This document shows, one piece after another, positions 8,430 to 15,545 of a stretch of 27,115 bases of DNA. This DNA comes from JAHFOW01 sp964370795 (GTDB lineage Bacteria > Planctomycetota > Brocadiia > Brocadiales > Brocadiaceae): the NCBI GenBank assembly GCA_964370795.1, contig CAYJME010000016.1, positions 1-27,115 of the forward strand, read 5' to 3'. Within the stretch, counting starts at the first letter, position 1, and each line of letters starts with the position of its first letter. Under the pieces are notes generated by a model. It was not told the origin of the DNA and ran no database searches. It saw only the letters and a list, made by a program, of their open reading frames with translations. Made by a program: the position numbers and the translations under genes.

Positions 8430-9161
8430 ATGCAGAAAAAAGCATATTACACAATTGTCCTGACGGTAGTCTCCGTTCTCGCATCCATCGGTGTGGCGTC
8501 AACCTTTTTGCTTACGAGAAATACGATTAAACAAAAGGAACTGACGCTTCGTGCCGAAGCGCTGTATACAGTACTTCCTGGTTTGGAAGGCGCTCCTGCT
8601 GATGTTACATCTCAGGAGGTAAACGATCAGGATCGTGTTTATAAAGGTCTGGATAAGGCAGGCCAGGTTATTGGATATGCGGCAAGTGGTGAGGCACAGG
8701 GTTATTCAAGCAAAATCAAGGTCATGGTGGGAATGGACTCACGTCTGGAAAAGATACTTGGGATAAATATCCTTGCACAGAATGAAACTCCCGGTCTTGG
8801 GACAAAAATGACCGAAGTTGAAAGCTCTTCCACGTTGTGGAGTGTAATTTTTGGGAAAGAACTGCAATCCATTGATTGGGACAGTGATGAAACCTGGAAG
8901 CTGCCTCCCTTCCGGACGCCGGGAAGAGTTAAAAAATTTGGTTTACTGAAGAAATCAAAAGGTAAGTCTCAGCCATGGTTTCAGGAGCAATTCAGACATA
9001 AAACCTGTAATCAGCTTGTTGTGTCCAGGGTAAAAGATACCGAAAAGATTACCGCGATTACTGGAGCGACTATTTCCACAAAGGCAGCGATCTATGCCGT
9101 ACAAAATGCTATAGATAAGATGAGAAATGCTGTTCAACCGCTGGCCTGGGAAATAAAATAG
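8430..9161 (+). CDS. rnfG: RnfG, FMN-carrying subunit of the Rnf complex
   Basis: The 243-residue product has one N-terminal membrane anchor (about 7-30) and a domain that should face away from the cytoplasm. TGAT at 211-214 (context AITGATISTKA) is the S/T-GAT flavinylation motif, and Thr214 would receive FMN from an ApbE-type transferase. NETPGLGTKM at about 114-123 is the other family hallmark. A roughly 20-residue Lys/Ser-rich stretch around 168-190 sits between these motifs and looks slightly expanded. The usual next genes, rnfE, rnfA and rnfB, do not follow. After 143 bp without a visible gene, scpB begins. Confidence 0.93.
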   Translation: MQKKAYYTIVLTVVSVLASIGVASTFLLTRNTIKQKELTLRAEALYTVLPGLEGAPADVTSQEVNDQDRVYKGLDKAGQVIGYAASGEAQGYSSKIKVMVGMDSRLEKILGINILAQNETPGLGTKMTEVESSSTLWSVIFGKELQSIDWDSDETWKLPPFRTPGRVKKFGLLKKSKGKSQPWFQEQFRHKTCNQLVVSRVKDTEKITAITGATISTKAAIYAVQNAIDKMRNAVQPLAWEIK

Positions 9162-9304
9162 GTTTTTCCGGAATGGTGAAATTCTGTTAAAGCAGGATTT
9201 TGAAACTCAGGCATGAAATGATCACTTATTTTAATAGCTAAATTCAAATCAGTATGTGTATTTTTCTTCTGCAAGCATTTCTTATTCGAAAACTGCTATA
9301 ATTT

Positions 9305-9830
9305 ATGGAAAGAATTGAAGAAATCAAACCAATAATTGAAGCCTTGATTTTCGCAACGGAAGAGCCTATTCCCCTTCGTAAGCTTACGGAGATTCTTGAG
9401 GGTATGGATNNNNNNNNNNCACGCGGCCAATCATGAGTTAAAAAATGACTATGATTCACAGGGCCGGTCATTTCAGATTGAAGAAGTTGCCGGTGGTTAT
9501 CAATTATTTACGAGACCCGAATATTATGAGTGGATTGCGAAATTGCGGAAAAAAGCGGGCGATACAAAGCTCTCGCAGGCTGCCCTTGAGACGCTGGCAA
9601 TTATCGCATATAAGCAACCGATATTACGGGCGGATATAGAATCCATCCGTGGTGTTCAAACAGGACAAATTGTCAGGTTGCTTATGGAAAAAGACCTTGT
9701 TAAGGTCGTAGGTCGGGATGAATCGCTTGGACATCCTTTGCTCTATGGCACAACAAAAAGATTCCTTGAGTATTTTGGATTAAAAGACATTAAGGAGTTG
9801 CCAAAGGTAGAGGAATTAGAAGCGCCTTAA
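9305..9830 (+). CDS. scpB: ScpB, chromosome segregation/condensin subunit, interrupted by assembly gap
   Basis: ScpB is a winged-helix protein that joins SMC and the kleisin ScpA to compact and segregate chromosomes. ATG 9305 opens 35 codons of a typical ScpB N-terminus (IEALIFATEEPIPLRKL). Ten Ns follow, and the frame resumes at 9420 with the rest of the protein: IEEVAGGYQLFTRPEY, LSQAALETLAIIAYKQP, RADIESIRGV, LLYGTTKRFLEYFGL. The two parts are out of phase by one base across the Ns. This means the N-run does not state the true gap length. Comparison with B. subtilis ScpB suggests that about three residues are missing. The gene itself is probably intact. Its stop is followed by the nfi GTG one base later. 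The usual upstream scpA is absent. Confidence 0.88.
9410..9419. other. Assembly gap (ten Ns) inside scpB
   Basis: Ten undetermined bases interrupt scpB. The reading frames on the two sides only join if the real number of bases is a multiple of three, so ten is a placeholder. Any apparent frameshift here should not be read as a mutation. Confidence 0.97.
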
Positions 9831-9831
9831 A

Positions 9832-10515
9832 GTGGAATTTAAACAATTACATTCATGGCATCTCGATTACCAGGAGGCAATTCGTCTTCAGGATACCTTA
9901 AAGGACTTATTAATCCTGAAAAAGCCTCAGGGCAAAGTTTGCACGGTAGCGGGAACCGATGTTTCTTACGATAAAGTGAGCGACCGTTTTTTTGCAGGTA
10001 TCGTGGTATTTAAACTGAAAGGAACTTTAGAATTGATAGAGGAGGTCACGGTCGTGGGTAAGGTAAAATTCCCGTACGTTCCCGGACTTCTCTCATTCCG
10101 GGAAGCGCCCATATTACTCCGGGCATTCAAAAAACTGAAAAACAATCCTGATGTTATTCTTTTTGATGGTCAGGGAATTGCACATCCCCGTAATTTTGGC
10201 CTGGCTTCACATATGGGATTAATTCTCGACAAACCTTCCATCGGGTGCGCTAAAAGCCGTCTTGTTGGTGAACATGCTGAGGTAGATAACGAACCAGGCG
10301 CTTATTCAGAACTTCACTACAAGAACAGGCTTGTTGGCGCCGTACTTCGGACAAAAAAAAATACAAACCCCGTTTATGTTTCCCCTGGCCATAAAATAAA
10401 CCTGACATTTGCAATTCGCATCGTTTTAACGACTTGCCAGGGATACCGTATCCCAGAACCAATACGGCGGGCACATATACTGGTAAATGAATTAAGAAAA
10501 AGTTATTTAAATTAA
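9832..10515 (+). CDS. nfi: Endonuclease V
   Basis: The 227-residue product is a deoxyinosine-specific endonuclease that nicks DNA (or RNA) one base 3' of a deaminated adenine. Catalytic residues are visible: Asp43 in GTDVSY, Glu91 in SFREAP and Asp112 in LFDGQGIAHPR. These correspond to Asp43/Glu89/Asp110 of the Thermotoga enzyme. The strand-separating wedge FPYVPG lies at 80-85, and SIGCAKSRLVG is the C-terminal family motif. The start is GTG 9832, one base after the scpB stop, so it is probably translated by coupling. The length is normal for the family. Confidence 0.95.
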   Translation: MEFKQLHSWHLDYQEAIRLQDTLKDLLILKKPQGKVCTVAGTDVSYDKVSDRFFAGIVVFKLKGTLELIEEVTVVGKVKFPYVPGLLSFREAPILLRAFKKLKNNPDVILFDGQGIAHPRNFGLASHMGLILDKPSIGCAKSRLVGEHAEVDNEPGAYSELHYKNRLVGAVLRTKKNTNPVYVSPGHKINLTFAIRIVLTTCQGYRIPEPIRRAHILVNELRKSYLN

Positions 10516-10528
10516 GAGGGCTTGTTTT

Positions 10529-12232
10529 ATGAAAATGAAGATAAGGGCAGTAATCTTTGATCTGGATGATACGTTATATGATTGTACAGGCTCACTTATT
10601 GAGGCATCGAGGAAACGTGCCGCAAAGGCGCTTGTCGATGGGGGATTGCGCTGTACCGAAGAAGAGGCATATCAGTTACAGAAAGAACTTTCAGACAAAT
10701 ATGGTCCCTATCATCTGGTGTTTAATGAAATTATAAACAAATATAACGCTGATAGTAAACTTATCAATATTGCCTATAAAGCATATAATAGTAGCGAAGT
10801 ATTCGGGATTAAACCGTTTCCCGATGTCATTGCCACGCTGAAGGAATTAAAGGACAGGGGATATAAACTTTTCCTCTTAACCGTTGGAATACACGACCGG
10901 CAGGAAAAAAAGATTCAAACCCTTGAATTAAAACCCTATTTTGATGAAATTATTATCAACGACCAGGAAATTGGCCTTCTCACGGAAGATTGCATGCAAG
11001 ACCTTATCAGGCGGCACAACCTTGCACCGGGTGAGGTTGCTATGGTTGGCGACAGGGCGCGGGACGAACTCCGTATCGCCAAATCGCTGGGTATGATTAC
11101 GATTCAGATGTTGCACGGCAGGTTTAAAAATGAGCCAGCCATGAATGAGTGCGACAGGCCAGACTATAAGGTCAAACGCATCTTCCAGATATCTACCATT
11201 CTTCAGCTTAACAATATGGGCAAAACGCCTGACAAACTGAAGATACTTGCCATCGGAGGCGGCACCGGGCTTCCTATCATGCTGGAAGGTTCAAAAACGT
11301 ATAGCAAACATCTTACTGCGGTAGTAACGGTTACTGATTCAGGAAGGAGTTCCGGGATTTTAAGGGAAGAATTTGGAATACTCCCCCCCGGAGACGCAAG
11401 AAATTGCCTTGTGGCGCTCTCTGAATCAGAAGAACAGGAACGGGAACTCTATCAGTTATTTCAATATAGATTTAATCGTGGTTCGCTGGAAGGTATGAGT
11501 CTTGGAAATTTGCTTATGGCAGCTCTGACCGACATCACGGGCAGTTTTGAACAGGCCATTAAAAGGGCAAGCAAGATTTTAAACATACGGGGAAAGGTCT
11601 TGCCCTCGACCCTTGCCAATACCCACATTTGTGCGGAGCTGGAAGACGGAACATATGTTGAAGAGGAATTTAACGTACGCGGATTGGGAAAGTCACCAAT
11701 AAAAAATGTCTTTTTGAAAACCAATAACGTCATGCCGCTCCAGGAGGCTGTGGATGAAATTCTTATGGCAGATATTATCGTCATTGGCCCCGGCAGCCTT
11801 TTTACCAGTCTTATAACAAATCTTCTGGTTCCCGGTATCAGAAATGCAATTAAAAATAGCAAAGCTACCAAAATTTACGTTTGCAATATCGTTACTCAGC
11901 CTGGTCAAACCGACAATTACAAGGTTTCTAACCATATTAAAGCGGTGATTAAATATCTTGGTGATGGTGCACTGGATTACGTTATTGTAAATAATAATGT
12001 TCCCCGGAAGGATATTATTGAACGATATCAACAGAAAGGGTCTGATCTCGTCTTAATGGATGAGGGTGTTTATAATTTGAATGTGAATGTAAAAAAAGCA
12101 GATCTTGTTGAAGACCTTACCCAGATGAGGGTCCTCTGGGAAAAGCAGGATTTAATCAGGCATGATCCAGATAAACTTGCCGATGCAGTGTGCAGGGTAT
12201 TTGCAACTTTGCCTATGCTAACCGTAAGTTGA
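10529..12232 (+). CDS. Fusion of HAD-family phosphatase and YvcK/CofD-like protein
   Basis: This single uninterrupted frame of 567 residues contains two proteins that are usually separate. Residues 1 to about 225 are a HAD hydrolase of the pyrimidine 5'-nucleotidase type: catalytic DLDDT (Asp11, Asp13), FLLTVGIHDRQ and MVGDRARDE. From about 234 to 555 lies a YvcK/CofD-like domain. It begins ILAIGGGTGLP and continues TVTDSGRSSGILREEFGILPPGDARNCL, SLGNLLMAALTDITGSF, IGPGSLFTSLITNLLVPG and CNIVTQPGQT. YvcK proteins bind UDP-N-acetylglucosamine and influence gluconeogenic growth and cell-wall synthesis. Met230 could start a free YvcK, but no ribosome site precedes it, so a true fusion is favoured. 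AAGAGG at 10514-10519 supports ATG 10529. A link between sugar-phosphate or nucleotide dephosphorylation and UDP-GlcNAc sensing is speculative. Confidence 0.88.
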   Translation: MKMKIRAVIFDLDDTLYDCTGSLIEASRKRAAKALVDGGLRCTEEEAYQLQKELSDKYGPYHLVFNEIINKYNADSKLINIAYKAYNSSEVFGIKPFPDVIATLKELKDRGYKLFLLTVGIHDRQEKKIQTLELKPYFDEIIINDQEIGLLTEDCMQDLIRRHNLAPGEVAMVGDRARDELRIAKSLGMITIQMLHGRFKNEPAMNECDRPDYKVKRIFQISTILQLNNMGKTPDKLKILAIGGGTGLPIMLEGSKTYSKHLTAVVTVTDSGRSSGILREEFGILPPGDARNCLVALSESEEQERELYQLFQYRFNRGSLEGMSLGNLLMAALTDITGSFEQAIKRASKILNIRGKVLPSTLANTHICAELEDGTYVEEEFNVRGLGKSPIKNVFLKTNNVMPLQEAVDEILMADIIVIGPGSLFTSLITNLLVPGIRNAIKNSKATKIYVCNIVTQPGQTDNYKVSNHIKAVIKYLGDGALDYVIVNNNVPRKDIIERYQQKGSDLVLMDEGVYNLNVNVKKADLVEDLTQMRVLWEKQDLIRHDPDKLADAVCRVFATLPMLTVS

Positions 12233-12584
12233 TTGTTCAATTTTAATCTCCTGGCATCAGAATCGGGTAAGCATGAGGCTGCTTTAAAAAATCCCCGTCG
12301 CCACAAACTCCTTCTCCTTCTTTTGCTGGTACCCATGTTGCCGCTTTTTTTAGTGACATGGCTTTGTATGATGCAAAAAAACCGAACGAAACAGAGTGCG
12401 TTATTATACCCCCATTCATGATGACTGGATTTTCAGGAAAATTGTTATTGATTTTGGCTATAATAATCTGTATACATATATTCATTTATTACATCAGACT
12501 TTAGATTTGATATCCTGAGCAGGCCAAAACCTTGGGTTTGAGTTATATACGGGCGTATTGTGGAAGAATGTTAGGGAAATACCT
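12233..12584. other. Gene-free stretch between yvcK fusion and coiled-coil gene
   Basis: No convincing gene lies in these 352 bases. A TTG-started frame (12233-12421) and a 27-codon hydrophobic frame starting at ATG 12418 are both open, but neither has a ribosome site or recognisable content. TATAAT at 12459-12464 is a possible -10 element for the gene at 12585, but no -35 element sits at the proper distance. No strong terminator was found after the fusion gene. Confidence 0.5.
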
Positions 12585-13073
12585 ATGAAAAAAACAAAAG
12601 CGAAAAAGAAGACGAAGCCAGCGGTTCCTGTTCAATCACCTGAAAAGAGCTTAAAAAATTTTGACAAGCAATGTAAGGTATTGATGAAAGGTTTTTTTTC
12701 CCTGGTAAAATCTTTTGAGGGTGTTGCGAAAAAGACAGACTCTTTTGGAAAACGTATAGAAAGTCTGGAAAAGACATCGAAGCTGAGCGTAAAAACCCTG
12801 GATGCCAATAAAAAGCTTATGGAGTCGACGCTTAAAAATTTTGTAGAGATTGGAAAGAGAATTGAATCCGGGATAAAGGAGATTATTTCCCGGGGAAAAG
12901 GGATTGAAGATATTACAAAAAACATGAAGATATTCGAAAAGAACCTTGCATTTTTAAAGTCTTGTATCGAGGAGATGGAAGAAGATATTTATGCAATCGA
13001 GGATACCAATGATGAGGTTTTGGAAATTACCCAGGAAATACAGGACTCTTTAGACGAACATGAAATAGTATAA
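12585..13073 (+). CDS. Lys-rich coiled-coil protein, unknown function
   Basis: The product has 162 residues from ATG 12585, chosen because AGGGA at 12572-12577 lies at a suitable distance. The frame also opens with TTG at 12558, which is less likely. There is no signal peptide. The first 15 residues are almost pure Lys/Ala/Thr. The rest is strongly helical with repeated SFEGVAKKT, SFGKRIESLEKTSK and EIGKRIESG-like segments that look like a duplicated helical unit of about 35-40 residues. It ends in a very acidic stretch (EEMEEDIYAIEDTNDEVLE). A cytoplasmic coiled-coil or nucleoid/filament-associated protein is plausible, but no family was recognised. It is followed 52 bp later by another small Lys-rich gene. 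Confidence 0.65.
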   Translation: MKKTKAKKKTKPAVPVQSPEKSLKNFDKQCKVLMKGFFSLVKSFEGVAKKTDSFGKRIESLEKTSKLSVKTLDANKKLMESTLKNFVEIGKRIESGIKEIISRGKGIEDITKNMKIFEKNLAFLKSCIEEMEEDIYAIEDTNDEVLEITQEIQDSLDEHEIV

Positions 13074-13125
13074 AATATTAGTTTCATATAAGAGTCTCAA
13101 TATAATCTATTTTAGGAGTAATGAC

Positions 13126-13422
13126 ATGAGTGAACAAAAAAACACATCGGTTATAGGGCAACCTTCAAAGAAATCGGCATCCCCTTTAAAATCACCCGCT
13201 CATAAAGCGAAAAAAGAACAGTCAAAAACAGAACTGCCCGCAAAGACAAATGTCAACGCTGTACCGGAAATATTGCTATCGAAAAAGATCGACGATATTC
13301 TGGATGAAGTATCCAATAAACCTCTGACATCTTTTGAAAAAAAAGAACAGGCAAAGCTTATTCAGGCGTATGAAAAATTAATTTTTAAGATGGTGAGAGA
13401 AATTAATTGTGCAAGGAAGTAG
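13126..13422 (+). CDS. Small Lys/Ser/Pro-rich protein, unknown function
   Basis: The product has 98 residues. The first half (1-45) is low complexity, rich in Ser, Lys, Pro and Ala and probably disordered. The second half (about 48-98) reads as two helices containing KKIDDILDEV and TSFEKKEQAKLIQAYEKLIFKMVREI. AGGAG at 13114-13118, seven bases before ATG 13126, supports the start. It lies 52 bp after the coiled-coil gene with the same orientation and similar composition, so the two may act together. It was not recognised as a known family. The gene ends eight bases before the convergent aroK stop. Confidence 0.65.
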   Translation: MSEQKNTSVIGQPSKKSASPLKSPAHKAKKEQSKTELPAKTNVNAVPEILLSKKIDDILDEVSNKPLTSFEKKEQAKLIQAYEKLIFKMVREINCARK

Positions 13423-13440
13423 TTTCTCTGTTAATTTTTT
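13396..13440 (+). terminator. Weak candidate terminator between convergent genes
   Basis: AGAGAAA (13396-13402) pairs with TTTCTCT (13423-13429) around a 20-base loop, followed closely by a T-run at 13435-13440. The left arm lies inside the end of the 13126-13422 gene. The long loop makes it a weak hairpin, but the position between converging genes fits a terminator. Confidence 0.3.
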
Positions 13441-13967
13441 AAATCTATTACGTGATTCCGAATGAAGGTAATTATTTTGCGTGCAACTTCACGGGGAGAA
13501 CCGCGTGACGTATCCAATACAAAATCTGCAATCCTGTCATAGATAGGTCTCCTGTACGCTAAAAGATATTCAATTTCCTCATACGTATCACGGTTCGTAA
13601 GACTCGGCCTTCTTTGTTGTGTATGAATGTCTTTGCTGATTCGTTTGTACACAGTATCTACCTCGGCGTCTAAAAGGATCATGATGCCATGTTTCTTCAA
13701 TCTTCTCACATTTTCATCCCTTAACACTGCGCCGCCTCCTGTGGCTATAATTGTATTATTAAGAAGACTGAGTTCTGCAATTACCTGTACTTCGATATCC
13801 CGAAACAGTTTCTCGCCGCCTTCTGCAAAGATGTCCTTAATGGTCTTTCCTTCTCTTTTTTCCAGATACTCGTCAGCATCGGTAAATTTCATATCGAGTT
13901 CCCGACCGAGTATCCTGCCAATGCTCGTCTTTCCAGTCCCGCGAAAACCAATTAAAATGATATTCAA
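13431..13967 (-). CDS. aroK: Shikimate kinase
   Basis: The 178-residue product phosphorylates shikimate with ATP in the aromatic amino acid pathway. The P-loop GFRGTGKT is at 7-14, TDADEYLEKREGKTI holds the shikimate-binding Asp, ATGGGAV is the central Gly-rich substrate loop, and QQRRPSL is the lid with its Arg residues. The start is TTG at 13967, with AAGGA at 13980-13984 about 12 bases upstream. It is the last gene of the leuA-aroDE-aroK cluster, 54 bp after aroDE, and supplies the step immediately after aroE. Confidence 0.93.
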   Translation of the reverse strand: MNIILIGFRGTGKTSIGRILGRELDMKFTDADEYLEKREGKTIKDIFAEGGEKLFRDIEVQVIAELSLLNNTIIATGGGAVLRDENVRRLKKHGIMILLDAEVDTVYKRISKDIHTQQRRPSLTNRDTYEEIEYLLAYRRPIYDRIADFVLDTSRGSPREVARKIITFIRNHVIDLKN

Positions 13968-14021
13968 AGTTGTTAAAGGTCCTTTTTAAATTTAATTATC
14001 AGGATAATGTGGGCGTGTTCG

Positions 14022-15545
14022 TTAAGCACCCCGTAGTTTTTCCAGAGCTACTTTTTCTATTAATTCAAGCGAAGGTGTCTGCCCTGTCCACAGTTTGAAT
14101 TGCGCCGCCGCCTGGCGGACAAACATCGGTAAACCGCCCACAACGGTGCAACCCTGCCGCCTTGCCTCTTGTAATAATTTCGTTTCTAATGGATTGTAGA
14201 TGGTGTCAAAAATAACCATACCGGGTTTTAATATACTTTTATCAAGAGGTGTTTCATTAACTTTGGGAAACATGCCTACGGGGGTGGCATTGATGACTAT
14301 GTCCGCAACCAACGAATGAATATCTTCGTATTTCCGGGAAAGGCAGCCGACATCCCTGGCAAGCGATTGTGCCCTCCCGTAATTTCTGTTATAAATCGTT
14401 ATCAATGCCCCACGTTCCTTTAACCCAAAGGCAATTGCACGGGCAGCGCCACCCGCGCCTAACAGTGCAACGTTTTTGCCATTCAAAGGTAAATTATTCT
14501 TTGATAGCACATCATTTTCGCCTTGCATTAAACCCGAAGAGCGCTGGATTGTATCTTCCAAAACTTTAACAGCCGCTTCGCAGTCGGTATTAAAACCGGC
14601 GAGTTGTCCATCTTTATTGAGGATGGTATTCACGGCGCCAATCCTCTGTGCAATGGGGTCTATTTCGTTGATATGGCCCATGACCGATTCTTTGTGAGGG
14701 ATGGTTACACTGAAACCCTTTACATTCAATTCTCTAAATTCCCGCACAAATTCCTTAACGTCGTTTACCTTAAAAGGGACATAGACACCGTTGAAGTTCA
14801 TTTCCCTGAAGAGTGTGTTGTGGATAACCGGGCTGATGCTGTGAGAGACGGGATTTCCAATGAGTCCGTATATAGATGTATGTTTGTCTTGCTTCCTGAT
14901 TTGATAGGTATTCAGGAGTTCATGAATATTCACCTGTCCCGGGGCAGATTCCTTTCCTGTCTTAAGGGATGCAAAGGTTAAGTAACTGCCAAATCTTTTA
15001 TATAAGATACGGCTGATCATACCGTACTCACCCATACAAAATGATATGGTTGGCATCTTTGCCTGCCGAAGAAGACGATATATTTTTATGTTATCGGTAA
15101 TAGTATTTGCAAAGGTAACAATTTTTATAATATCGGCGCCACTCTGGCTGAGTCTCTGATAAACGTTGGTTAGATCATCAGGTGTTTCATGAAAGTTGTG
15201 GTAAGACACGATAGCTTTTGTTTTAGTTGCGGGGGCACGATGCGCCGCGCCCCTGCAGAGATATTGAACACTATCATGCTCAATGTCTATGTAATCAGCC
15301 TGTAACTCCATGGCACGTTTTAAAAGTGCAAGCCGTTCTTCCTCGTTTCCCGAAAACCTTCCGCCCTCCCGAACCGGCCTGTTCGTAACGATCACAGGCA
15401 ATATGCGGCCTTCCAACAACCGTTTCAAATCCGGGTTTTTCATATAGTCAACCCGTAATTCAATAATATCGGCAACCTTCGACGCCTCCGCCATATCTTG
15501 CAGGGCGTTTTCAAGGTTGTCAGCGACTATCGGTATACAAATCAT
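14022..15545 (-). CDS. aroDE: Fused 3-dehydroquinate dehydratase (type I) / shikimate dehydrogenase
   Basis: The 507-residue bifunctional enzyme performs two consecutive steps, 3-dehydroquinate to 3-dehydroshikimate to shikimate. Residues 1 to about 215 are a type I dehydroquinase: IIELRVDYM, VTNRP, YIDIE, His116 in SYHNFHETP and the Schiff-base Lys141 in DIIKIVTF. Residues from about 223 are shikimate dehydrogenase: YGLIGNPVSHSISP, TIPHK with catalytic Lys285, GAVNTI, FNTD with Asp321, the NADP loop GAGGAA (363-368) and a terminal GLPMFVRQAAAQFKLWTGQ. The fusion resembles plant and some planctomycete or chlamydial DHQ-SDH proteins. Its ATG overlaps the leuA stop as ATGA, indicating translational coupling. 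aroK follows, so three pathway steps are encoded side by side. Confidence 0.95.
   Translation of the reverse strand: MICIPIVADNLENALQDMAEASKVADIIELRVDYMKNPDLKRLLEGRILPVIVTNRPVREGGRFSGNEEERLALLKRAMELQADYIDIEHDSVQYLCRGAAHRAPATKTKAIVSYHNFHETPDDLTNVYQRLSQSGADIIKIVTFANTITDNIKIYRLLRQAKMPTISFCMGEYGMISRILYKRFGSYLTFASLKTGKESAPGQVNIHELLNTYQIRKQDKHTSIYGLIGNPVSHSISPVIHNTLFREMNFNGVYVPFKVNDVKEFVREFRELNVKGFSVTIPHKESVMGHINEIDPIAQRIGAVNTILNKDGQLAGFNTDCEAAVKVLEDTIQRSSGLMQGENDVLSKNNLPLNGKNVALLGAGGAARAIAFGLKERGALITIYNRNYGRAQSLARDVGCLSRKYEDIHSLVADIVINATPVGMFPKVNETPLDKSILKPGMVIFDTIYNPLETKLLQEARRQGCTVVGGLPMFVRQAAAQFKLWTGQTPSLELIEKVALEKLRGA

Noticed and set aside
9297..9302. TATAAT just before scpB as a -10 element
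   Set aside because: It ends two bases before the ATG, so the transcript would begin inside the gene, and no -35 sits at the right distance.
9396..9419. The apparent start of the second scpB part in frame with the Ns
   Set aside because: Those codons precede the gap in the wrong frame. The real N-terminus begins at 9305.
12233..12421. A TTG-started 62-codon frame with a Leu-rich stretch
   Set aside because: It has no ribosome site and starts directly at the preceding stop. The hydrophobic run comes from a CTT/CTC-rich tract, and no recognisable content is seen.
12418..12501. A 27-codon hydrophobic frame (ATG 12418) that could be a single-membrane-segment peptide
   Set aside because: No ribosome site and no context. 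The hydrophobic composition is expected from AT-rich DNA.
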